Shown: positions 8,217-17,190 of the stretch, piece after piece | How positions within the stretch are numbered: position 1 is the stretch's first letter | How the letters are laid out: every line of letters begins with the position of its first letter | DNA from: RI-106 sp964496875 | GTDB lineage: Bacteria; Cyanobacteriota; Vampirovibrionia; Obscuribacterales; Obscuribacteraceae | NCBI GenBank assembly: GCA_964496875.1 | Contig: CAZCBH010000017.1 | Span: forward strand, 1-64,000 | Direction: 5' to 3' | Length of the DNA stretch: 64,000 nt | Program-made: the position numbers and the translations under genes | Notes under the pieces: model-generated | The model's database searches: none | Told to the model about the DNA's origin: nothing | Seen by the model: the letters and a program-made list of their open reading frames with translations, nothing else

Positions 8217-10802
8217 TTAGCTATTGCGCTTCAAAATCTCTTTTGCTTTTTTATAAATCGCTTCGGCATTTTCATTCTGACCGAGTTTCTTCACCACTTT
8301 GGCATAATCGGTCAGGGTGCGCCCTATATCTTCATGATCTCGGTCGAGCATCGCCTTTCTAATCTCGAGCACCCGGGAGAATTCGTCTTCGGCTTCTTCC
8401 AGTTTATCGAGACGATAGTGAATGGTGCCCAGGGAGTGCAGATAGTCTGCGAAAGCGAGGGGATCCTTTTGCTCTTTCTTTTCGTAGAGCGTTACCGCTT
8501 TTTTCATGAAAGGCTCGGCTCTGTCGAAAAACTTCTGGATACAAAGAGTCATGGCCAGATTGTTATAGTCTTCTATTAGATCAGGGCTTTCCGGACCAAG
8601 GTCGTTGAGCTTGTGAACAAGTATGCGCTCGTAAATGACCTGGGCTTCTTTGTAGTTGCCCTGCTCGAAATGTCTTTCTGCCAGCCTTTCAAAGGCTTCT
8701 CCCAGAGCGTCTTCGTCCTGCTCTCCTGCGCCTGCTCCTGCAAATTTGTTGGCGGCGCTGGGCTCTTTGGCTATGAGGGCGGCTAGCTGTCTGGCTTTTG
8801 CGGCTTCGGGCATTATCGTGTCGGCATGACGGCCTTTTCTCTTTATGCCTTTGGCACTGTCGTGCTGCTGCTGCGATCCCTGCTCTATTTGAGCGAGCAG
8901 CTCTTCTGCCGAGAGACCTTTTAGAGCATCTGTTTCTGCTTCTGCTTTTACCGGTTCCTGTTCCTGCATAGATCCCGGTTCCGCCTCTTCGGGCTCGGCA
9001 CTCTTTTGAATCAAGTTTCCGAGTAAGCCGCCCATTTTCTTAGGTGGCGCATCGGCTCTGGAACTCTCGTCGGAGCTTCCGCCGAGTCCCTGGAGCAGGG
9101 CACCTAGTCCGCCGCCAGTCTCTTCTTCCCTGGCGACCGCGGCAACCGGGACCTTCTCCTCTTCAATCTCTTCTACCTGTTCTTGTACTTGTTCACTTTC
9201 TGGTTCTGGTTCTGGTTCTGGTTCTGGATGAGGCTCTTCGCCATTGCGCAGAGGTCCGAGCAGGGTATCGAGGGTGGGAGGGGTGGCCGGAACTTCGACT
9301 TTTAGCGGTTCCGGCTCGGGCTCTGGTTCCGGTTCGGTTTCGGGCTCCGGCTCTGGTTCTGGCTGCGAAACTGTTTCTTCCTCCATCGATTTGACCGCAA
9401 GGGCGGCAAGCAGGCTTTTGGGAACGACCGACTCTTCTTCCTCTTCTACAACCTCTCGGGCAACCGGAATTGGTTCTGGCTCCGGCTCCACTTCCTGTAC
9501 CGGTTCTGGCGCGGTCAACTTTCCTGCAGAGAGGGCTGCCATATTTTCCCGGGTCTGTTTCATCAAGTTCTTTTCGCCGCGCATTTTCAAGCCGCTTTCC
9601 GGGCTCCATTTGAGGTCTCGAAGAGCTTGCTCGAAACTGGGAGAAGCGCTCTGGCTCTGGTGCAAACAGTAGTCGAGGGCGGCTATGGCATCGTCCGGAC
9701 TGAGCCAGCCTTTTGATACCATCTGGTAGCAACGCAGGGTGGCTTGCAGGGTAGGAACATCCATGAAGCCGGTCAGTACCAGGACTTTTCCTATGAGGGC
9801 GGCATCGTGGGCAGTAATGTCGAAAGCCTTGTCGATATCTTCATCGGTCACCACCCGGGCCATTTTGACCAGGGTGCGGTAATCTATAGGGGGCTTATCC
9901 GGCGCTTCGATGGTGGCACTATCGGTGACTTCCTTCAGCGCTTCTTCCGGTGAGACACCGGTGGAGAATACTTCGGAGAGACATTCGCAGGCTTTGAGCG
10001 GATCTAGTTCGTCGCTTTTTACGCAGGTCTGGAAGAAGAGTGCCGCATCGAGCAGTTCCTGGGAAATAAGCTGCTGGGATACGAGCACAGTTCCTATTGG
10101 TTGCTGGTTGGCCAGACCCCATTCAAGGGCGTCCATCACATCGTTTTCCGATAGAATGCCTGCCATGACAAGCAATTCGCCCAGTCTGACTATCTGTTTT
10201 TTCTTCTCGGGTTTTTTCTCTTCTTCTTTACCGGCGGTGGCTTCTACTCCGGCCAGCTCTTGAAGGGACTTTATTGCCTCTTCTCTGGTCAGCATCTCGT
10301 CCCGGAGGCGGACCTGAATATCGAGAGCTTTCTCCAGAAATTCTGCCTGAATAGCTTCATTGAGAACCAGCATCCGACCCAGCGGCATGCCTGTATTCAA
10401 GCCCTGTTCCATAGCTTGAGAGAGTTGATCCTGGCTGATTATCGAAGCATCGACCAGCAATTCGCCGAGCTTGCCGGTGCGGGCTCGCTTGGCTGCGGAG
10501 GCGTCGTAGTCTTCCAGGACATCGGCAAAGGAAGCGCCGATTTTCCTGGCTACTTTTATGCACTGTACGGCGATATTGATATCTATTGTGTGGTCACGCA
10601 GCATGGACTGCGCTTCCAGGGCTACCTGCAGGTCTTTTGGGGTCAGATGACCGGACATGACCAGGACCTGGCCTATCTGAAGCTTTTTAGAACGGGAATG
10701 CTTGACGGCTTCTTGGAGTTGGGGCGGCGATAACACACCGGCCTGCACAAGTAGATCGCCAAGCCGGGCACTATTAGAATATCTGCGAAAAATAGATGAC
10801 AC
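8217..10802 (-). CDS. Tandem MshEN-like repeat protein with C-terminal TPRs
   Basis: 861 residues with three parts. Four units, at about residues 13-65, 110-163, 206-258 and 308-360, match the MshEN/T2SSE-N pattern of two RLGxLLVxxG...L...AL motifs. Examples are RLGDLLVQAGVLSPPQL and IGQVLVMSGHLTPKDL in unit 1, and RLGELLVMAGILSENDV in unit 3. MshEN domains of type II secretion/pilus ATPases bind c-di-GMP; here no ATPase domain follows. Residues about 400-690 are a low-complexity Glu/Pro linker. Residues about 710-861 are kinesin-light-chain-type TPRs (YKEAQVIYERIL, FDRAEPFMKKAV, LEEAEDEFSRVL). Unit 4 has lost the RLG arginine context. The start is GTG with a poor Shine-Dalgarno. It is probably a c-di-GMP-responsive adaptor (inference). 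Confidence 0.85.
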   Translation of the reverse strand: MSSIFRRYSNSARLGDLLVQAGVLSPPQLQEAVKHSRSKKLQIGQVLVMSGHLTPKDLQVALEAQSMLRDHTIDINIAVQCIKVARKIGASFADVLEDYDASAAKRARTGKLGELLVDASIISQDQLSQAMEQGLNTGMPLGRMLVLNEAIQAEFLEKALDIQVRLRDEMLTREEAIKSLQELAGVEATAGKEEEKKPEKKKQIVRLGELLVMAGILSENDVMDALEWGLANQQPIGTVLVSQQLISQELLDAALFFQTCVKSDELDPLKACECLSEVFSTGVSPEEALKEVTDSATIEAPDKPPIDYRTLVKMARVVTDEDIDKAFDITAHDAALIGKVLVLTGFMDVPTLQATLRCYQMVSKGWLSPDDAIAALDYCLHQSQSASPSFEQALRDLKWSPESGLKMRGEKNLMKQTRENMAALSAGKLTAPEPVQEVEPEPEPIPVAREVVEEEEESVVPKSLLAALAVKSMEEETVSQPEPEPEPETEPEPEPEPEPLKVEVPATPPTLDTLLGPLRNGEEPHPEPEPEPEPESEQVQEQVEEIEEEKVPVAAVAREEETGGGLGALLQGLGGSSDESSRADAPPKKMGGLLGNLIQKSAEPEEAEPGSMQEQEPVKAEAETDALKGLSAEELLAQIEQGSQQQHDSAKGIKRKGRHADTIMPEAAKARQLAALIAKEPSAANKFAGAGAGEQDEDALGEAFERLAERHFEQGNYKEAQVIYERILVHKLNDLGPESPDLIEDYNNLAMTLCIQKFFDRAEPFMKKAVTLYEKKEQKDPLAFADYLHSLGTIHYRLDKLEEAEDEFSRVLEIRKAMLDRDHEDIGRTLTDYAKVVKKLGQNENAEAIYKKAKEILKRNS
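9198..9227 (+). repeat. Hexanucleotide microsatellite (TTCTGG)5
   Basis: Five perfect copies of TTCTGG inside the 8217-10802 gene encode Pro-Glu repeats on the minus strand. A second, less perfect Pro-Glu-coding tract lies at about 9308-9362. Copy number can change in steps of two residues without breaking the frame. Confidence 0.9.
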
Positions 10803-10913
10803 CAGAATAAACCGGATTGCTAATTGAAATCGCTTCCGCTACTATAACATCTTGCCCATATTCACCGGCAATTGCGCGCACCTGGCTTATTGCCCGACAA
10901 ATTTATAGATTAT

Positions 10914-11429
10914 CTACTTATTTAAGGCCTCTTTATAAGACAGGAGAGTAAATTCGTCGAAGAGGACGAATTTTATTCGGTTCGGCTGGTGGTGGTCCTG
11001 GCAGAACTCTTTTACTGTCGTAATCGCTATTGCGGCTGCTCTATCAACGGGAAAGCCATAGGCTCCGGTGCTTATCGAAGGAAAGGCGATGCTGTCTATT
11101 TCGTATTGTTCGGCAAGCTCCAGGCTGGAGCGATAGGCGCTGGCTAGAACCGCATCTTCGTTGCCGGTGCCGCCGCGCCAGATCGGTCCTACGGTATGAA
11201 TAACGAAGCGGGCTTTAAGGTTGCCACCGCCGGTGATTACAGCTTTGCCCGGGGGCAGCCTACCTTCGAGGGCGACAATCTGTTTGCATTCTTCTTTTAT
11301 GGAGGGGCCGCCTGCTCTATGGATGGCGCCGTCCACTCCGCCTCCACCCATCAGGGAGGAATTGGCGGCATTGACTATGGCGTCGGTCTCTTCTCGGGTT
11401 ATATCACCGCGAACGAGGCTGATTGTCAT
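10914..11429 (-). CDS. Macro-domain protein, probable O-acetyl-ADP-ribose deacetylase (YmdB-like)
   Basis: 171 residues, the full length of a stand-alone macro domain. Motifs: VRGDITREETDAIVNAANSS at the N-terminus, the GGGGVDGAIHRAGG ADP-ribose phosphate-binding loop, AVITGGGNL, VIHTVGP, and ISTGAYGFP. These are the MacroD/YmdB signatures, and the Asn and Asp used in deacetylation are present in NAAN and GVDGAI. The family hydrolyses O-acetyl-ADP-ribose or mono-ADP-ribose from acidic residues. ATG 11429 begins four bases after the stop of the upstream gene at 11434, so the two are likely co-transcribed. Confidence 0.95.
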   Translation of the reverse strand: MTISLVRGDITREETDAIVNAANSSLMGGGGVDGAIHRAGGPSIKEECKQIVALEGRLPPGKAVITGGGNLKARFVIHTVGPIWRGGTGNEDAVLASAYRSSLELAEQYEIDSIAFPSISTGAYGFPVDRAAAIAITTVKEFCQDHHQPNRIKFVLFDEFTLLSYKEALNK

Positions 11430-11433
11430 TCAG

Positions 11434-12549
11434 TCAGGACCAGGTTTCTGACGATAGGAGCTTGGCTTTGATGCCGGTATGATCATAGCGGTCGACAACC
11501 GCTTTGCCGTCGGCATAGTTGATTTCGCGGGTCTCTTTCGGGAAGGGGCTGACTTTGCCGCCGGCACCATCGCTGTAGAGATACTGGACCATGTTGTATT
11601 CTACGTTGCCTTCGTTATATCTCTCCGAAACTCTGGTAAGCGGTCTTCTGTAACTGTCGAAATGAGAGGTGTTGCAGGCACCGTCTTCGCCGTAGGAAGT
11701 ATGCAGAGTTGAGAAGTCGCCTGCTGTCTGGATTTCTGTAGTACCTTTGGCGTCTACAACCCGGGTGTATTTAGTGTCGGGCCCTTTGAATTTTTTGGTC
11801 ATGTCCAGCTTGGTGGCGAACAGATAACCTTCGGGACTGCCATTCAGGCTGTCTAAGCCGGATTCGGACTTTTCGAGGCGGGCAAGTTCCGGGAGGCGTC
11901 CCAGTTTTTGTTCGCGGTACTGCGGAAGCCCGTCGCTAATACCTATGCCTATGTTGTTGATGCGGGCCGCTTCGTTGGCAGCGGTCTCTCTGGCGTGGTA
12001 GAACTCTTTCGGAACAGCCATCTCGCGACTGCCTGTCATTGCCGGGAGATCAGCAGGTGTACGCATTTTGAGGAGCTGGGCGATGGGGGCGGCACTTCCT
12101 GCTTCGTTGCTGTAGATGTCTCTGGAGCGCGGCGCTTGCCGATTATTTTCCAGGTTCAGCGAAATTTCCGGTACGGTGGAGAGTTCTTGTTGAGCCGCTC
12201 TCTTAATCGCTCCGGCCACACCGTCTGCCGCGAATGTCGGCAAGGCAGCTACCGCCGCCTGCGCTTTCCGCTCTTCGATAGGTTGCGGTTTCAGTTCGGT
12301 ATATCCTGATTCGAAGAGGCTCTGGCTCAACAGGTATTCATGCTGGAGATTCGGAATTGCCAGTGGTGGGGCGCTCATGTCCGATGCCGATTTCGACTTG
12401 GCATCTTCCTCCCATTGAGAAGAAGGGGGGGGACCAATACCGCTAGACTTGCCTTTTCCTGCATCTCGGCGGAAATTTGGCTGCTCGAAACGACCACCTG
12501 TTGCTGAATAGGTGTCAGAATGATTGGATTCCGCTGGATTGAAGGCCAT
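11434..12549 (-). CDS. Hypothetical protein
   Basis: 371 residues without signal peptide or membrane segment. The first 60 are polar, Gly/Ser-rich and probably disordered. The last 130 are rich in Tyr, Asp, Thr and Gly and look beta-rich (FATKLDMTKKFKGPD, TKYTRVVDAKGTTE, NMVQYLYSDGAGGK), recalling repeated turn-forming YD-type segments without a clear repeat. No family is recognised. It is just upstream of the macro-domain gene with a four-base gap, so the two may function together. Confidence 0.7.
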   Translation of the reverse strand: MAFNPAESNHSDTYSATGGRFEQPNFRRDAGKGKSSGIGPPPSSQWEEDAKSKSASDMSAPPLAIPNLQHEYLLSQSLFESGYTELKPQPIEERKAQAAVAALPTFAADGVAGAIKRAAQQELSTVPEISLNLENNRQAPRSRDIYSNEAGSAAPIAQLLKMRTPADLPAMTGSREMAVPKEFYHARETAANEAARINNIGIGISDGLPQYREQKLGRLPELARLEKSESGLDSLNGSPEGYLFATKLDMTKKFKGPDTKYTRVVDAKGTTEIQTAGDFSTLHTSYGEDGACNTSHFDSYRRPLTRVSERYNEGNVEYNMVQYLYSDGAGGKVSPFPKETREINYADGKAVVDRYDHTGIKAKLLSSETWS

Positions 12550-12674
12550 GGTCGGGGTGCGCCTTTGATGCTTCGACTTCTACATCTACTTTAGTAAGAG
12601 CTTTGAACAGCACCTTTAATAGTAGATCACAGGAGCGCGTTGTCAAGCCGAATTAATCTCGGTCTTTATAACTG

Positions 12675-14363
12675 CTAGGAGTTCGTCTGGGCTCCACCCA
12701 TGATGTCTCTCGCTAAAACGACCCGTCTCTGGGTCTCTTTGGCGCGATCCCTGGCTTTGACGCAGGCTACAATCAGCTTGTCCATATCTACACAATCTTC
12801 CGGTACCGTTGCCACGCCAAACGCCATGGCGAGAGATCGGGCGTCCATGTCGGATGACAGAGGCGCCTCTCTTAGAACATCGGCTATTCTATTCGCCAGG
12901 GCTCCCGCGGCAGCGGAGTTGGTGTTGGGAAGCAAGAGGGCGTAGTCGAATGTCTTGTAATGCCCCAGGACATCCACCTGTCTTTTGACCAGGCTGATGC
13001 GCTGCATGGCGCGTCTTACGGCAAGCATCTGCAGAGCTTCGACCCGGACGCCTTCTTCGTCTTTTTTGTGACCGAGGCTGAAAATCACCAGAGAGAAGGG
13101 CTGGTTGAAATACTCGTATCTCAAGTATTCCTGGTCGAGGAAGTAGAGAAAAGCGTTATAGCTGTTGATACCGGTTTCGGAACGGGTCAGAGATTTGACC
13201 ACTGCCTGGAACTCGTTGTCGTTGATGCCCAGCGCTTTGAGACGCGCCAATCTGTCTTGGGTCGGAGCCTGGTCGGTTATCTGAACCAGCCCGCAGCTGA
13301 CTAGATTGAAGAGAATCGGCACCCAGTCGGTCTTGGGCATTGGCCGCTTTCTGAGCAGATCGAAGAGGGTGTTTCTATTGTCCACCAGCTCGAAGAAATC
13401 TAATTGGGGCTCCAGGGGAATCGGTGCTCCTTTTTCTACCCGGGCGGCAAACTCTTCTTCGGAGATCATGGCGTTTTTCTTGACCAGACAAGATTCCGGT
13501 TTCAATCCGGCTGAATCCAGATATTTTGATTGGTCTAATAGAGCCACCCCTTCCATCAGCACCGAGTCCAATCTTTTGTTGATGGTACGATCCTGGGTCT
13601 TTTCGTCGGGCCAGAATCGAAATTCGCCGTTGGTCCAGGTGATGAGTTCGATAAGAGCCGAGTCTCCGCTGCCTTCCTTGATTTTGCAATGCAGGGGAAT
13701 ACCTTCCTGGAAAAAGACCTCGCAGTTTTCTGACTTTGTCTTCACGTCGAGCCGGCCGGTCATTTTCGCCAGGCTGATAGACTGCAGCAAGTTCGGCACT
13801 TGTAGTTTGTTCAGGTCGCCTTCCAGGGTGGCTTTGGCACCGGGGCGCGGCGGCTCGAAAATGATGTTCGCTTCGGCGCTGCCTAAGCCTCCTCCTGCCG
13901 AGGTGGGAGTTATACCGGTGGCGGTGGCCACAGGGTTGTATGCGCCGGTCGACCCGCCGAGCGGATCTCCCGAGCTGCCGTAGATGGAAGAACTCTGGTC
14001 CATAACATCCGGAAGCTGATCGCCGCCTGCTGCACCTGCCACCAGGTTGCAGATCAATGAGAGATCGCGCGAGGGATGCTTCCACAATATCTTAGGTGGA
14101 CCGCCGGTAAACTGAGTAAGAGTCCATTCCGGATCTTGAATCTGTTCCGGGTCCACGTCTCTGGATTCGAATCGAACTGATAAAACGAAGTCCGACTTTC
14201 TGTCCACGGTCGAGAATGGAAGTTCTACGACCCGACCGGACATTTTTTGTGCTTCTTGCAAAAGAAATTGAACATCACCGAAGCTCGGCATGGCCGATTG
14301 CTTGGGTAGTCTTACACTTCGCTGTTGCTGGGGTTGTTGGGATCTGCCGTGCTGTTGAAACAT
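12675..14363 (-). CDS. DUF4388 protein with C-terminal degenerate GGDEF domain
   Basis: 562 residues. After a Gln-rich N-terminus and a Gly/Ser/Ala linker, residues about 180-285 match DUF4388 (PATAN-type): LQVPNLLQSISLAKMTGRL, VFFQEGIPLHCK, and WTNGEFRFWPDE. Residues about 395-550 follow the GGDEF fold (YLRYEYFNQPFSLVIFSLGH, YKTFDYALLLPNT, AMAFGVATVPED). KTFDY replaces GGDEF and the first metal aspartate is absent, so it should not make c-di-GMP. DUF4388 domains accompany response regulators and GGDEF proteins in cyanobacteria and deltaproteobacteria. With the 6110-6835 protein, it is the second dead GGDEF here. Confidence 0.85.
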   Translation of the reverse strand: MFQQHGRSQQPQQQRSVRLPKQSAMPSFGDVQFLLQEAQKMSGRVVELPFSTVDRKSDFVLSVRFESRDVDPEQIQDPEWTLTQFTGGPPKILWKHPSRDLSLICNLVAGAAGGDQLPDVMDQSSSIYGSSGDPLGGSTGAYNPVATATGITPTSAGGGLGSAEANIIFEPPRPGAKATLEGDLNKLQVPNLLQSISLAKMTGRLDVKTKSENCEVFFQEGIPLHCKIKEGSGDSALIELITWTNGEFRFWPDEKTQDRTINKRLDSVLMEGVALLDQSKYLDSAGLKPESCLVKKNAMISEEEFAARVEKGAPIPLEPQLDFFELVDNRNTLFDLLRKRPMPKTDWVPILFNLVSCGLVQITDQAPTQDRLARLKALGINDNEFQAVVKSLTRSETGINSYNAFLYFLDQEYLRYEYFNQPFSLVIFSLGHKKDEEGVRVEALQMLAVRRAMQRISLVKRQVDVLGHYKTFDYALLLPNTNSAAAGALANRIADVLREAPLSSDMDARSLAMAFGVATVPEDCVDMDKLIVACVKARDRAKETQRRVVLARDIMGGAQTNS

Positions 14364-14496
14364 GGGGGTTGATGCACACTCGTGTCGAATCTAAAAATGG
14401 TAGCTTTTCACTATTACAACCTTACCCCTTTTGCATAGTTAATCACCACTTTGATTCCTATTAAGTGCGGATAAAATTTCCCGGAGCCCTGAGAGG

Positions 14497-15780
14497 CTAT
14501 GGATAGAGCCCTCTCAACTTCTTGGCTTCGGCGATGGTGGAGACTCCGATTCTGAGCGCTGCCATTCTCGGTCTCAGTCCTGATTCACTGGTCAGTGACA
14601 AGACTCTGTCGCAGGCGCCGCCCATAATTGTCTCCAGTCTGGCGTTCACTTCGTCTTCCGACCAGAAAAGTTGGATCAGTCCCTGCACCCATTCAAAATA
14701 GCTGACGGTGACACCACCGGCGTTAGCCAGGATATCCGGAACCACGCAAACGCCTTTTTCGTGCAGGTAGACGTCGGCTTCCGGGGTAGTCGGTCCGTTG
14801 GCGCCTTCTACAACGATTTTGCAATTCAGCTTCTCGACATTATCAGATCTTATCTGGTTGCCGAGGGCTGCGGGAATGAGAACATCGCATTCCAGGGTGA
14901 GCAGTTCAGAATTGGAGACCTTTTCACAGTCGCCGAAATCGACGAGCTTGCCGCCCTCGCTCATGTGGGAGAGAAGGCGTGGAATATCGATGCCTTTTTT
15001 GTTGTGGATGCCGCCATGCACATCAGAAACAGCGATGATCTTATAGCCTTTTTCGTGCAGCAGTTGTGCCGCCACTGAGCCCACGTTTCCGAAGCCCTGG
15101 ACTATGACTGTGGGGTTTTCAGTGGTCATTCCCGTGAAGGTCACCGCCCTTCTGGCGCAATAGGCCACGCCTCTACCGGTGGCTTCGTTGCGTCCAAGAG
15201 AACCACCTATGGAGACCGGTTTGCCGGTGACGACACTGGGCACGGTGTAGCCGACATTCGTCGAATAGGTATCCATGATCCAGGCCATGGTCTGGGCATC
15301 GGTGTACATGTCAGGGGCGGGGATGTCTTTGTCCGGTCCGATCAGGTTGATGATCTCGGATGTATATCGCCGGGTCACTTTCTCTTTTTCGGAGGGAGAA
15401 AAGTTCCAGGGTTCGCATTTGATACCGCCTTTTGCTCCGCCATAAGGAAGACCCATTAATGCGCATTTCCATGTCATGAGCATGGCAAGAGACGATACCT
15501 CGCCGAGATTTACTTCCGGATGGAAGCGGATTCCGCCTTTGGCCGGTCCGAGGGTGACGTCGTGGTGTACTCGATAACCGGTAAATAACTTGACGAGTCC
15601 GTCATCCATGCGGACCGGGATCGATACCACCATTGAGCGTTTAGGATAACGGAGACGTTCGTGAAGTTGCGGCGAGAGACCCATTTCGCGAGCGATTTCG
15701 TCAAGCTGCTGTTGGCATCGTAAGAACTGTTCCGATTCGCATTCCATTGTTTTGGGTGGACGCGATTGTGCCGTAAGCAT
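14497..15780 (-). CDS. gdhA: Glutamate dehydrogenase
   Basis: 427 residues, the usual length for hexameric Glu/Leu/Phe/Val dehydrogenases. It interconverts glutamate and 2-oxoglutarate plus ammonium. Motifs: GYRVHHDVTLGPAKGGIRFHP, PYGGAKGGI with the catalytic lysine region, the Rossmann loop VQGFGNVGS, EGANGPTTPEAD, and DILANAGGVTVSYFEW. ATG 15780 is chosen because family homology begins just after it and GAGGT lies about 8 bases upstream. The frame stays open to 16086, but those 102 extra residues do not resemble the family. It is divergent from the antiporter gene at 16051, and the shared 270-base region holds the promoters. Confidence 0.95.
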   Translation of the reverse strand: MLTAQSRPPKTMECESEQFLRCQQQLDEIAREMGLSPQLHERLRYPKRSMVVSIPVRMDDGLVKLFTGYRVHHDVTLGPAKGGIRFHPEVNLGEVSSLAMLMTWKCALMGLPYGGAKGGIKCEPWNFSPSEKEKVTRRYTSEIINLIGPDKDIPAPDMYTDAQTMAWIMDTYSTNVGYTVPSVVTGKPVSIGGSLGRNEATGRGVAYCARRAVTFTGMTTENPTVIVQGFGNVGSVAAQLLHEKGYKIIAVSDVHGGIHNKKGIDIPRLLSHMSEGGKLVDFGDCEKVSNSELLTLECDVLIPAALGNQIRSDNVEKLNCKIVVEGANGPTTPEADVYLHEKGVCVVPDILANAGGVTVSYFEWVQGLIQLFWSEDEVNARLETIMGGACDRVLSLTSESGLRPRMAALRIGVSTIAEAKKLRGLYP

Positions 15781-16050
15781 AATTAGGGACCTCGTTATTT
15801 CGAATAGAACTTCTGAGCTATCGCTAAGAAGTTGACAACCGGTGATTATTTCTGCATATGGTACTCTTCCGCCGATGAAACGTATATATTCAGTTGTTAG
15901 TTGAACTGTTAAAATCTTTTTCAAGACGCGGTCCGAACCGGCGCTTGAGAGGTTCTCCGGGACCATCCTCTGGTAAGCTTTGATGGCGGTTTCACGCTGT
16001 CCGAAGGTCGGTCCTGCAGGCAGGCGGACTGTAGTATCAATTATGGTGGC

Positions 16051-17148
16051 ATGACATTGCTTAATTCCAGCGTTATCAAGCTTCAACCGGAAACCATTCT
16101 GAACATTTTTCTGGTCTTCGTGCCCCTCGCCTTTATCGGTAATTTCCTGGGCTGGCCCGGTCCCTGCATATTTTTGATCTCCTGTCTTGCTATCATTCCT
16201 TTAGCAGGCTTGATGGGGAAAGCCACCGAGATTCTGGCCGATAGATTGGGCGCCGGTCTGGGTGGGTTGCTCAACGCCACCTTCGGAAACGCCTGCGAAC
16301 TGCTGATTGCTATTTCGGCTTTGCGCGCCGGATTGCCCGATGTCGTCAAAGCCTCGATTACCGGTTCGATAGTCGGAAACATTCTTCTGGTTCTCGGTTT
16401 TTCTATGCTGGCCGGCGGCTTGAAATTCAAGACCCAGTATTTCAACCGCACTGCTGCCACCACATCCGCCACCTTGCTGGCTTTAGCCGCTATCTGCCTT
16501 GTGGTTCCGACGGTCTTTCACTATGCCGCCTCTCATACCTCTAGAGCCAATGAAGACGAGCTGGCCATAGCGATATCCACAGTGCAGATCGTCGTTTATT
16601 TTCTCAGTTTGTACTTCAGTTTAAAAACCCACAAAAATCTTTATGTCCGAGAGATGGATGTGGAGGTAAACGAAGCGATCGGTACCACCGGATGGGGTAT
16701 CAAGATAGGGATCACGGTGCTTGCCGTATCAACCGTACTGGTGGCGCTTCTCAGTGAGCTCCTGGTTGGGCAGGTAGAGGTGACCGCTCACACGGTAGGC
16801 ATGAGCCAGCTGTTTATCGGTGTGATTCTGGTGGCGATTATAGGAAACGCAGCTGAACACTCGACGGCTATTCTCATGGCCATGAAAAATAAGATGGATC
16901 TAGCCATCAATATTGCCCTTGGATCTTCTAGCCAGATAGCGCTGTTTGTGGCACCGTTCATCGTATTTACCAGTTTCGCAATCGGCAAGCCCATGAATCT
17001 TGTATTCACCGAAATAGAGGTCCTAGCTGTTGTCGTGTCTGTGATTATTCTGCCTTTTGTAGCCACCGACGGAGAGTGCAACTGGTTGGAAGGGGTTCAA
17101 CTACTGGCTGTCTATGCCATTCTTGCTGCCACCTTTTTCTTTATCTGA
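16051..17148 (+). CDS. cax: Calcium/proton antiporter, CaCA (CAX) family
   Basis: 365 residues with about eleven hydrophobic helices. The two inverted alpha-repeat signatures are present: GGLLNATFGNACELLIAI near residue 70 and IIGNAAEHSTAILMAMKNKMD near residue 270, with LGSSSQIALFVAPF after the second. The acidic residues of GNxxE are intact in both. The family exports Ca2+ from the cytoplasm in exchange for protons at the inner membrane. ATG 16051 leads into the first helix. The gene lies 42 bases before mutM on the same strand. Confidence 0.95.
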   Translation: MTLLNSSVIKLQPETILNIFLVFVPLAFIGNFLGWPGPCIFLISCLAIIPLAGLMGKATEILADRLGAGLGGLLNATFGNACELLIAISALRAGLPDVVKASITGSIVGNILLVLGFSMLAGGLKFKTQYFNRTAATTSATLLALAAICLVVPTVFHYAASHTSRANEDELAIAISTVQIVVYFLSLYFSLKTHKNLYVREMDVEVNEAIGTTGWGIKIGITVLAVSTVLVALLSELLVGQVEVTAHTVGMSQLFIGVILVAIIGNAAEHSTAILMAMKNKMDLAINIALGSSSQIALFVAPFIVFTSFAIGKPMNLVFTEIEVLAVVVSVIILPFVATDGECNWLEGVQLLAVYAILAATFFFI

Positions 17149-17190
17149 TCTATCTGATTCAATCGTCGCGTTAGTTAAAGGAATTTTTTC

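Noticed and set aside
15781..16086. 102-codon N-terminal extension of glutamate dehydrogenase
   Set aside because: The family match starts at 15780, where an ATG and GAGGT are found; the extension overlaps the antiporter start and has no family resemblance.
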